Shown here: piece by piece, positions 1-6,664 of the stretch | Numbering within the stretch: the first letter of the stretch is position 1 | Layout of the letters: every line of letters starts with the position of its first letter | Assembly: GCA_003646055.1 (NCBI GenBank) | Contig: QNDZ01000023.1 | Coordinates: forward strand, 1 to 14,309 | DNA from: a bacterium | Lineage (GTDB): Bacteria; Hydrothermota; UBA3072; B12-G15 | Direction: 5' to 3' | DNA length: 14,309 bases | Notes under the pieces: model-generated | What the model was told of the DNA's origin: nothing | Seen by the model: only the letters and a program-made list of their open reading frames with translations | Database searches by the model: none | Translations under genes and position numbers: made by a program

Positions 1-784
1 AACAGTGAAGATTGAATTAAAGGGAAGTTATGAATTCCCTGTAAGTGCAAAGGATCTGGTATTAAGGGTTTTAAAGGAGATAAAGACAGACTTTGCCCTT
101 GGTAAGGCCATTGAATTCTACGGAAACCCTGTTGAGAATCTCCCCCTTTACGGAAGGATAACATTCCTCTCTATGGTCACAGAGATGGGAGGTATAATAG
201 GATTTATACCCTTTACAGACAGGACAATAGATGAGGTTAAGAAATTCACAGGTAAAAAGGAATTAGAGGTGATTTATGCTGATGAAGATGCAGTTTACAG
301 TGATGTCAAAACCATTGACATCACAGGCTTGAAATCCCAGATTGCTTCTCCTCCACATCCCCACAATGTCCATGATGTTGACCAGTTGAAGGGTGAAAAG
401 GTTGATGCTGTTTACATAGGTTCATGCACAAATGGAAGAACTGAGGACTTTCATGATGCATACAGGATTATAAAGGGAAAGAAGGTGCATCCTGGAACCA
501 TACTTGTGATTGCACCTGCAACGAAGAGGGTTTACAGGGAACTGATGCTTGATGGAACATTACAGGAATTCTTTGAGGCAGGTGCCGTTATAATGAACCC
601 TTCGTGTGCAGGGTGTGCAGAGGGACATGTCGGAATGATTGGAGAGGGTGAAGTGAGCCTCAATACATCAAACAGGAACTTTCCCGGGAAACAGGGTAAA
701 GGGAAAACATTCCTCGTCTCCCCTGCTGTTGCAGCGGCATCTGCAATCACAGGAAAAATAACCCCTCCAGAGGAGGTCCTATGA
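1..784 (+). CDS. leuC: 3-isopropylmalate dehydratase / homoaconitase large subunit, C-terminal part (partial at left edge)
   Basis: This is the C-terminal ~260 residues of an aconitase-superfamily large subunit, which isomerises a hydroxy-diacid (isopropylmalate in leucine synthesis, or homocitrate in lysine synthesis) with a [4Fe-4S] cluster. Counting from the GTG at base 5, the three cluster cysteines are C141 in GSCTNGR and C201/C204 in NPSCAGC, followed by the conserved SNRNFPGKQG substrate-binding stretch at 222-231. The frame is already open at base 2, and archaeal-type large subunits are about 420 residues, so roughly the first 160 residues lie outside the window; the GTG at base 5 is unlikely to be the start. 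The stop overlaps the next start (ATGA, 781-784), so the two subunits should be translationally coupled. The family is certain. The exact substrate is not: the split large/small layout fits LeuC2/HacA-type enzymes. Confidence 0.92.
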   Translation, partial: TVKIELKGSYEFPVSAKDLVLRVLKEIKTDFALGKAIEFYGNPVENLPLYGRITFLSMVTEMGGIIGFIPFTDRTIDEVKKFTGKKELEVIYADEDAVYSDVKTIDITGLKSQIASPPHPHNVHDVDQLKGEKVDAVYIGSCTNGRTEDFHDAYRIIKGKKVHPGTILVIAPATKRVYRELMLDGTLQEFFEAGAVIMNPSCAGCAEGHVGMIGEGEVSLNTSNRNFPGKQGKGKTFLVSPAVAAASAITGKITPPEEVL

Positions 785-1311
785 AGATAAAGGGAAGGGT
801 GTTTCTACTCACTGATAAAAATGGAACACTGATAAAGGATATAGATACAGACCAGATTTACCACAATGCCTACCTTCACATAACAGATATAAATGAAATG
901 GGTAAATACGCCCTCGGGAATCTTGAAGGATATGAAAACTTTCCTGAAATTGTGAAGGAGAACGATATACTTATTGCTGGACATAACTTTGGTGCAGGTT
1001 CATCAAGGCAACAGGCGGTTGACTGTTTCAGGGCATTGAAGGTTGGTGCCATCATTGCCCCTTCCTTTGGTGCAATATACAAGAGGAATGCAATAAATTC
1101 AGCATTCCCTATAATTGAATGTCCCGGTATTGAAGAATACATAGAGAAAGGGCTGCTTCAACATGGGGAACAGATTGAATTGGACTTTGAAAAGGGGATA
1201 ATCCTGAAGGAGGATGGAACCACCATTTCCTGCAAAAAGCCTTCACCTGTCCAGATTGACATATTTAAGGCTGGTGGCCTCTTTGAGTATGGAAAAACAG
1301 CACCATCCTGA
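781..1311 (+). CDS. leuD: 3-isopropylmalate dehydratase / homoaconitase small subunit
   Basis: Small (swivelling) subunit of the same isomerase, 176 residues, typical for the short archaeal/thermophile-type LeuD. The family signature GAGSSRQQAV at 71-80 is followed by the conserved block around SFGAIYKRNAINSAFP (95-110). The start is the ATG that overlaps the large-subunit stop, with AGGAGG directly upstream inside leuC. The flexible loop that sets substrate choice in this family reads YLHI (31-34), not the YLRT reported for methanogen homoaconitase or the YLVY/YLVM type of isopropylmalate isomerases, and the residues before it (DQIYHNA) also depart from the usual DQIIPAR. The substrate therefore cannot be assigned with confidence. 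leuD is the most probable name; homoaconitase or another dehydratase remains possible. Confidence 0.9.
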   Translation: MKIKGRVFLLTDKNGTLIKDIDTDQIYHNAYLHITDINEMGKYALGNLEGYENFPEIVKENDILIAGHNFGAGSSRQQAVDCFRALKVGAIIAPSFGAIYKRNAINSAFPIIECPGIEEYIEKGLLQHGEQIELDFEKGIILKEDGTTISCKKPSPVQIDIFKAGGLFEYGKTAPS

Positions 1312-1324
1312 TGGGGTTTAAAAG

Positions 1325-1348
1325 GACCTTTCAGGCCTGACTCAGGTC
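1325..1348. terminator. Possible weak hairpin between convergent genes
   Basis: The short gap between leuD and the receptor gene holds GACCT (1325-1329) complementary to AGGTC (1344-1348), enclosing the palindrome CAGGCCTG (1332-1339). On the minus strand the hairpin is followed by a short TTTT run. The stem is weak and the U-tract short, so a terminator role is only plausible. Confidence 0.35.
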
Positions 1349-1355
1349 TCTTCTG

Positions 1356-3107
1356 TTAAATCCTTCCCATCACCTCCAGCCTGAATGAGCGTGGTTCACC
1401 TAAATAGTAGGAATCAGGTGTATAACCAAACCACACCCTCTGCTCTGTATTTAGCATATTTGTGATGATAAAGCGAACTTTTAAATCCCCGAGTTCTTTT
1501 ACAATTCCCGCATCAAGCACAAGATAGGAAGGAAGATTGTATATTATCCATGTTCCCATGCTTCTAACATACCTCACCATGTAATCCCTGTATCTTACGC
1601 CAACAAATATATTCGGGTCTTTAAGGGTATATAACATCATGGAAGCCCTGTTTTCAGGTGTGTATTCAAGGGGAATGTAGAATGTATCCATAACAGGATT
1701 ATTTAAACTATCGTAGTATACCACTGCCCAGAGTCTTTCAACACCCTTCACCCAGTTATAAGTAAGGGTAACCTTTACGTTTGAGATTGTATGGTTGAGA
1801 ACAAAATCTACACCCTTAATGTATGCACGATTCACATTCACGGGTATATAACCAGCATCATACCCGATCATATCAACAACATCCCTGTAATAACCTGTGA
1901 TGGAAAATATATCATTCCTGAACCCTGTCTCAATAGACCTTGAAATCTCTGGTTTCAGGTCAGGATTTGAAAATAGAGGCCAGTAAAGTTCATTTATGGT
2001 TGGTTTTCTGAAATCCCTTGAACCCTTAACATAAACCTCAAAACCCTTCCTGTATCCTGCAACAGCATAACTACTCCACACCCTTCCTGTGGTTTTACCA
2101 ATGTCAATGTTGAAACCACTTCCAAAGAAGGCATGGTTTGGAAACATCTTTTCAAGTGATGGAGAAACTGAAATGGCATACGTTAATGTACCCCATGTTG
2201 TATCAGGCCTGAAAAAGGCGGCAGAGTCTATCCTTATACTGAAACCTGTATTCACAGTGCTGTATGTGTAAAATCCAGTAATACCCACAGAGTATGTCCT
2301 GTAATCATCTCTATACTCCCACTCGTAACCAGGAATAACACGCTTTGAATAAGGAAGTATCCTTGAATAAATCCCATAGATGTTCATCTGATATCTTTCA
2401 GATCTGGTGAGATAGGAGAAGGCTAAAAACCTGTCCTCCTGATTATCATACAAGGAGTAGGCGGTTGAATCACCAGATGGTGGGATTGTCTTTCCGGGAT
2501 AAGGCCCTGGGGTACCTGTTTTCTTTAATGTACCTGTAATGAAGAGATTTTTGAAAAAAACATCAAAACCACCTGAATAACCATCCTGATTGGAACGAAA
2601 ACCCCTGTATTGGGAAAAATCAATGGTGAAACCATCATTGTTCTTTTCATAACCCACGCCAGCACCTAAATAACCATACCTCCCCAGTGTCAGTCTGAAT
2701 TTACTTTCAGGCCTCTTTACATAGTTTATCCCGGTTCCCATTGTACTGTTCACACCGGGAAGAATCAATCCACCCTTCAACACCTCAATCCCTGTTATGT
2801 TTCCATTGAGAAGACTCATATCAAAAACCCCTGTTTTTACATCATTAACAGGAATACCATTAATAAAAACAGATGTCTGGACTGACCTCCCACCCAATGC
2901 CTTAACCTGTGTTAGTGCATATGGACCACCATAAGAGTAAACATCAACACCACCTGCATAATCAAGGGCATTCACTGGAGAACCAATTAAATCAATCAGG
3001 GTGCTGTCAACAATGGTTGTATTGTACGAACCCGTGAATAACCTATCCCCATAGATTGTGATACCTGGGATGAATATACCTTCAAAGGCAAAAAACAAAA
3101 AAATCAT
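1356..3107 (-). CDS. TonB-dependent outer-membrane receptor, probable cobalamin receptor (BtuB-like)
   Basis: Outer-membrane beta-barrel receptor of 583 residues, close to the length of BtuB. A very short hydrophobic leader (1-15) is followed by ITIYGD (16-21), a possible TonB box. The plug domain spans about 22-130 and carries the family hallmarks FINGIPVND (81-89) and IEVLKGG (107-113). The rest alternates in the aromatic-rich, G/Y/S-rich pattern of barrel strands. The start ATG overlaps the stop of the ECF S-component gene (ATGA) and is preceded by AAGGAGG. Both genes lie behind a cobalamin riboswitch, which is the main reason to propose cobalamin or a corrinoid precursor as ligand. TonB and ExbBD are not in the window. 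The chain does not end in the usual terminal aromatic residue. Family call firm, ligand inferred from context. Confidence 0.85.
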   Translation of the reverse strand: MIFLFFAFEGIFIPGITIYGDRLFTGSYNTTIVDSTLIDLIGSPVNALDYAGGVDVYSYGGPYALTQVKALGGRSVQTSVFINGIPVNDVKTGVFDMSLLNGNITGIEVLKGGLILPGVNSTMGTGINYVKRPESKFRLTLGRYGYLGAGVGYEKNNDGFTIDFSQYRGFRSNQDGYSGGFDVFFKNLFITGTLKKTGTPGPYPGKTIPPSGDSTAYSLYDNQEDRFLAFSYLTRSERYQMNIYGIYSRILPYSKRVIPGYEWEYRDDYRTYSVGITGFYTYSTVNTGFSIRIDSAAFFRPDTTWGTLTYAISVSPSLEKMFPNHAFFGSGFNIDIGKTTGRVWSSYAVAGYRKGFEVYVKGSRDFRKPTINELYWPLFSNPDLKPEISRSIETGFRNDIFSITGYYRDVVDMIGYDAGYIPVNVNRAYIKGVDFVLNHTISNVKVTLTYNWVKGVERLWAVVYYDSLNNPVMDTFYIPLEYTPENRASMMLYTLKDPNIFVGVRYRDYMVRYVRSMGTWIIYNLPSYLVLDAGIVKELGDLKVRFIITNMLNTEQRVWFGYTPDSYYLGEPRSFRLEVMGRI

Positions 3108-3613
3108 GAGAACCTCCTTTTTAGTTTTTGAGTTAGAGGATAAACCACAAGTCCAAATATTATCAGGTTTGAAAGGCAGTGGATGGCTGCAAAAGGGACA
3201 CCAGCAATCAGATAAGCAATGAGTGTTTTACCCGTTGGAAAAAGGATAAATCCACCAAGATTGGTGATTAAATCGTAAATGATTGTCAATACAAGGCCTG
3301 CCAGCATAAAAAGAATGGGATTATCCCATTTATGCCTTCTCAAAACATATCCTCCCAATCCAATGATACTGCCACCCATACACTGGATTATAAGGAATGG
3401 CAAAGGAGAAGGACCGTATGGGTTGAAAAAACCATAGAGAAGAAAGACTATTGTACCTGTAAGAATTCCAGGTGTTAAACCTGCAAGATAACCCGTAATA
3501 AAAATGATGGACGAAATCACCTCAACATTGGGTATAAAGGCAAAAAGATAACCTCCTGCCACACCCAGTGCAGACATTATCACAACAATAGCAAATGTTT
3601 CGTTCTTTTTCAT
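3104..3613 (-). CDS. ECF transporter S component, probable cobalamin/corrinoid specificity subunit
   Basis: Integral membrane protein of 169 residues with about six hydrophobic segments (roughly 8-27, 33-48, 50-67, 72-92, 98-121, 127-163) and a basic C-terminal tail (KLKRR). The N-terminal helix followed by FIPNVEV (27-33), and the Gly-rich second and third helices, match energy-coupling-factor S components, the substrate-binding membrane subunits that pair with a shared EcfT and two EcfA ATPases. Those shared subunits are not in the window. The start ATG follows GAAGGAGAGAG and sits just after the riboswitch terminator. Its stop overlaps the start of the receptor gene. Riboswitch control and linkage to an outer-membrane receptor suggest it binds cobalamin, comparable in role to CbrT, but substrate cannot be read from the protein alone. 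Confidence 0.78.
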   Translation of the reverse strand: MKKNETFAIVVIMSALGVAGGYLFAFIPNVEVISSIIFITGYLAGLTPGILTGTIVFLLYGFFNPYGPSPLPFLIIQCMGGSIIGLGGYVLRRHKWDNPILFMLAGLVLTIIYDLITNLGGFILFPTGKTLIAYLIAGVPFAAIHCLSNLIIFGLVVYPLTQKLKRRFS

Positions 3614-3624
3614 CTCTCTCCTTC

Positions 3625-3650
3625 AAAAAAAATCCTGCCCGAAGGCAGGA
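3625..3650 (-). terminator. Intrinsic terminator of the cobalamin riboswitch (expression platform)
   Basis: Read on the minus strand, a 7-bp stem TCCTGCC/GGCAGGA (3650-3644 with 3639-3633) is closed by a stable TTCG tetraloop and followed by eight T residues (3632-3625), about 11 bases before the ATG of the S-component gene. This is a strong rho-independent terminator placed where a transcription-controlling riboswitch needs it. The sequence GCAGGA at 3701-3696, at the 3' edge of the aptamer, is complementary to TCCTGC in the first arm and could form the competing antiterminator; that pairing is inferred. Confidence 0.88.
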
Positions 3651-3686
3651 AGGTTTTTACTCTCAAACCTTACCCTCCCCTCGGAG

Positions 3687-3858
3687 GTTCAGGCATCCTG
3701 CTGCCAGGGTATCCTGACTTATGGCTTATCCTACTCTCCACACCTTCCCGGCATTGCGCCAGTGGCAATCTGTGGATTTCGTAGCCAAACACAGTAGCGG
3801 GGCTGTGCCGGATTCTCACCGGTCTTCCCCTGAACAACAGGCTATTTAATATTACCTG
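3687..3858 (-). ncRNA. Cobalamin riboswitch aptamer
   Basis: Read on the minus strand, the leader contains in order the conserved parts of the cobalamin riboswitch: GGGGAAG (near 3830), GGTGAGAATCCGGCACAG (about 3822-3805), CCCCGCTACTGTG, TGCCACTG (about 3767-3760), CGGGAAGG (about 3751-3744), and the B12-box-like AAGTCAGGATACC (about 3720-3708). GTTCAGG (3835-3829) and CCTGAAC (3693-3687) are perfectly complementary and could close the outer stem. The element lies between a promoter and an intrinsic terminator directly upstream of the ECF S component and the receptor, so bound cobalamin should stop transcription of the uptake genes. The exact aptamer class was not determined. Confidence 0.93.
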
Positions 3859-3886
3859 ATTGTAAAAAATTTTTAGAAAAAGTCAA
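3859..3886 (-). promoter_or_regulatory. Promoter of the cobalamin uptake operon
   Basis: On the minus strand TTGACT (3886-3881) and TACAAT (3864-3859) are separated by 16 bases, a good housekeeping-sigma promoter. Transcription would begin near 3852, at the 5' edge of the riboswitch. Its -35 box lies back to back with that of the divergent protease promoter. Confidence 0.7.
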
Positions 3887-3894
3887 CATTCTTA

Positions 3895-3923
3895 TTGACA
3901 AATCCTTCTTTAAAAATTAAAAT
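3895..3923 (+). promoter_or_regulatory. Promoter of the secreted cysteine protease gene
   Basis: TTGACA (3895-3900) and TAAAAT (3918-3923) are separated by 17 bases, near-consensus for a housekeeping sigma factor. The expected start is about 3930, giving a ~25-base leader with GGGAGG before the ATG at 3955. The TTG in this -35 box opens the longest possible reading frame but is promoter, not start codon. Confidence 0.75.
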
Positions 3924-3954
3924 ATTTACAGAAAAAATAAAAATGGGAGGTGTT

Positions 3955-6615
3955 ATGCGTTACATACTTTTATTTTTGATTGTGCTTCCGAGTTTTGCTC
4001 TTTTAAGTTCAGATCCCCCACACAGGCTGGGTTGTCTACCCGAGGATCCCACACAGATTGAATGGATAAAGCCTTCGGATATTGTTCCCGCACCTACAAA
4101 GGCATCTGTTGACCACTCTCCAGATATGCCACCTGTGGGAAATCAGGGAAATCAAGGTTCCTGTGTGGCATGGGCAACTGCTTACTATTACAAGACCTAT
4201 CAGGAATGGGTTGAACACGGATGGGATGTTACTGACACAAAATACCAGTTCAGTCCAGCATTCATGTATAACATCATAAACAGAGGAGCAGATAACGGTG
4301 CACGTATCTCTGACGGATTTAAACTGCTATCCGACCTTGGATGCGCCAGTCTGTTTTATACCCCCTATAATGATGCAGACTATTACACATGGCCAGACGA
4401 GACTGATTTTGGTGCAGCATTGCCTTACAGAGGAGGTGCAACCTACTCTATCTACATTTCAACAGATGCGGGTATAGCCCAGCTCAAGACAGTCCTTCAA
4501 AATGGATACAACGCAGTTATAGGAATATATGTATGGACTCCCTTCTGGTATAATAATTTTGGCAGTGATTATGTTTATGATACTGGTGATAAAACTGGGA
4601 GTAATGAAGGTGGACATGCTGTTTGCGTAGTGGGATTTGATGATTCAAAACCAACAAATGACGGCCCTGGTGCTTTCAAGATAGTTAACTCCTGGGGAAC
4701 TTCCTGGGGTGACAATGGATATTTCTGGATGTCCTATGCTGCTATAAAAGACGGTAATATGTGTCAGGGATATGCATACTACCAGGACGACAAGATAGGC
4801 TATGATCCAAAGGTAAAACTGTATATTCATCTTAATCACACAAAGAGAGAATACATCCGTTATTATGTTGGTAACAGATCAAACAAATGGGCAAGGTACT
4901 ACTTTAACTGGTCTAAAGGGGTTTCTGGCACTTATGCATTCCCCGACCATCCCATAATACTTGATATGACGGATGCCTTTAATTATCTTGACCCATACTG
5001 GGGAAATGATACCCTTTACGTGAGGGTTTTTGACAATGGCTCAGGGGTCAGCAGCACAATTGACTTTGTGGCAACAGATAATTATGTCTGGGGAGATTAC
5101 AACATTTCCTATGAAACCCCTGTAAATTTGAATAGTGGTAGCAATGTAACCATCAATGTCCAGCAGGCGTATCCTTCATTACACTGGCCAACATATCATG
5201 GTTTCTATTACAGAGCAGGGGTTTCGGACCTGGCTTTCCAATATAGTTATGGAAGTGTTTCCCAGACCATATCCCTTGGTGGCAGTATTGCATCACCTGC
5301 AATAGGGGATGTTGATGGTGATGGTGAACAGGAAATTATTGCCACTTCAACAAATGGCTATCTTTATGTTCTAAATGGTACTGGAAGTATTGAAAACTCT
5401 TACGGACCCCTTCCTGTTCCCATTTATGCCACCCCAACAATTGGAGATTACAATAGAAATGACACTTTAGAAATAGCCTTTGAGGCAGGGGATACGGTTT
5501 ACTTCCTTGACAATCAATGTAATGAACTCCAAAAAGTTAGATTGATAACCACAACCCACTCATCACCTATACTTGCAAATATAGATGGAGATTCTGATTT
5601 TGAAATTGTAACCTCTGGTCAGCGTTATCCTGTAAGGGTACTTAAAGGCTCTTCCTTCTCAACAAAATGGTATTACAATAACTATTCTGCACCTGTAAAA
5701 ACGTCCCCGGCAGTTGCAGATGTTGATGGAGATGGTATTAAAGAGGTCATTGTCACCTCTGTAAATGGAACCATCTATGCACTTCATCAAGTGGGAACCG
5801 CCATCATAGCAACCCTTGTATGGTCTTACCCAACAGGGGACTCCATCTACTCTACACCTGTTATTGCTGATCTTGACAGGGACGGCCAGTATGAAGTCGT
5901 CACCGGCTCTGATGATGGATACCTGTATGCAATACACGGTGATGGCACCCTTTACTGGAGAATAAATCTTGGAAGTAGAATAAGGACAACTGCTGCAATT
6001 GATGATATAAATGGGGATAGTTATGATGAAATTGCTGTAGGAACTGAAAACGCCCTATATATTATTGATTATGCTGGAAACATTCTTCAGAACATCCCTA
6101 TGGCCAGTGTTACAGCATCACCTGTTATGTTTGATGCTGATGGTGATGGAGATAAGGATATTGTCTTTGGAATTATTGATAGCCTGATAATGGCGTATGA
6201 TTATACGGGTGCCTTCCTCTGGTCAGTAAAGCTTGATGGCATCCCACAGGGAAGCCCTGCCATCGGTGATGTTAATGGTGATGGTTACGGAGAAATAGTG
6301 ATTGGAACTGACAGCGGAACATTATACATACTGAATTCTTCAACCACGGGAATACCAGAAAGAGAAATAGGTTCCACTTTCATTGTTGATGGATTGAACG
6401 GTATCGTTGATATACATCTATCAGGATTCAGGACAAAGAACTTTGCCTTCACAATCTATGATGTATCAGGAAGAAAACTCTATACCAATGCAGTGGAGAT
6501 AGAAAAGGGAAGTGGTGCCATATCATTAACTCCAGAAATCCCCTCTGGTATTTACTTCCTGAAACTGGAAACAGAAGGCTTTACCGGGATAAAGAAATTC
6601 ACATTACTCAAGTAG
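3955..6615 (+). CDS. Secreted C1A (papain-family) cysteine protease with FG-GAP propeller and C-terminal sorting domain
   Basis: Exported multidomain protein of 886 residues. The start is the ATG at 3955 behind GGGAGG; it gives a signal peptide at about 1-18 (MRYILLFLIV...). The papain-fold protease domain spans roughly 55-265: oxyanion Gln64, catalytic Cys70 in QGSCVAWA, His221 in GGHAVCVVGF and Asn245 in VNSWGTSWGDNGYF. No I29-type inhibitory propeptide is present; only about 50 residues precede Cys70. A beta-rich linker (about 270-440) leads to eight repeats with DxDGDG-type calcium loops (FG-GAP/VCBS type, 452-800), probably a beta-propeller. Residues about 801-886 (YDVSGRKL, SGIYFLKLE, final KKFTLLK) match the T9SS type A sorting domain, suggesting secretion and surface anchoring through a type IX-like route. 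It ends at a terminator shared with the convergent gene. Natural substrates are unknown. Confidence 0.9.
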   Translation: MRYILLFLIVLPSFALLSSDPPHRLGCLPEDPTQIEWIKPSDIVPAPTKASVDHSPDMPPVGNQGNQGSCVAWATAYYYKTYQEWVEHGWDVTDTKYQFSPAFMYNIINRGADNGARISDGFKLLSDLGCASLFYTPYNDADYYTWPDETDFGAALPYRGGATYSIYISTDAGIAQLKTVLQNGYNAVIGIYVWTPFWYNNFGSDYVYDTGDKTGSNEGGHAVCVVGFDDSKPTNDGPGAFKIVNSWGTSWGDNGYFWMSYAAIKDGNMCQGYAYYQDDKIGYDPKVKLYIHLNHTKREYIRYYVGNRSNKWARYYFNWSKGVSGTYAFPDHPIILDMTDAFNYLDPYWGNDTLYVRVFDNGSGVSSTIDFVATDNYVWGDYNISYETPVNLNSGSNVTINVQQAYPSLHWPTYHGFYYRAGVSDLAFQYSYGSVSQTISLGGSIASPAIGDVDGDGEQEIIATSTNGYLYVLNGTGSIENSYGPLPVPIYATPTIGDYNRNDTLEIAFEAGDTVYFLDNQCNELQKVRLITTTHSSPILANIDGDSDFEIVTSGQRYPVRVLKGSSFSTKWYYNNYSAPVKTSPAVADVDGDGIKEVIVTSVNGTIYALHQVGTAIIATLVWSYPTGDSIYSTPVIADLDRDGQYEVVTGSDDGYLYAIHGDGTLYWRINLGSRIRTTAAIDDINGDSYDEIAVGTENALYIIDYAGNILQNIPMASVTASPVMFDADGDGDKDIVFGIIDSLIMAYDYTGAFLWSVKLDGIPQGSPAIGDVNGDGYGEIVIGTDSGTLYILNSSTTGIPEREIGSTFIVDGLNGIVDIHLSGFRTKNFAFTIYDVSGRKLYTNAVEIEKGSGAISLTPEIPSGIYFLKLETEGFTGIKKFTLLK
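5308..6330 (+). repeat. Eight FG-GAP-type protein repeats in the protease
   Basis: Repeats begin near residues 452, 498, 542, 589, 639, 684, 727 and 772, spaced 43-50 residues. Each has a short acidic loop (DVDGDG, DYNRND, NIDGDS, DVDGDG, DLDRDG, DINGDS, DADGDG, DVNGDG) followed by an E-I/V or D-I strand and a G-x-L/I-Y pattern. Loop two lacks most acidic ligands and probably does not bind calcium well. The DNA copies are diverged, so this is an old protein repeat and not a recent tandem duplication. Confidence 0.85.
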
Positions 6616-6636
6616 AAAAAATCCTGAAAAAGGACA

Positions 6637-6664
6637 AGGGGAGGCTATTCAGCCTCCCCTTTTT
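6637..6664. terminator. Bidirectional intrinsic terminator between convergent genes
   Basis: AGGGGAGGCT (6637-6646) pairs perfectly with AGCCTCCCCT (6651-6660) over 10 bp around a 4-base loop, followed by TTTT on the plus strand. On the minus strand the hairpin contains the last codons and TAG stop of the transglutaminase-like gene and is followed, after a short gap, by a T run (opposite AAAAA at 6627-6631). It should end both transcripts. Confidence 0.85.

Noticed and set aside
5..7. GTG at base 5 as start of the LeuC-type subunit
   Set aside because: The frame is open before it and the family is about 160 residues longer; it is an internal codon of a gene cut by the window edge.
3895..3954. 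TTG start giving a 906-residue protease
   Set aside because: The TTG is part of a consensus -35 box and the extra 20 residues precede a proper ribosome binding site and signal peptide at 3955.
5308..6330. EF-hand or dockerin domains suggested by DxDGDG loops
   Set aside because: The loops recur every 43-50 residues and are followed by beta strands with G-x-L/I-Y patterns, which fits FG-GAP propeller blades, not helix-loop-helix pairs.
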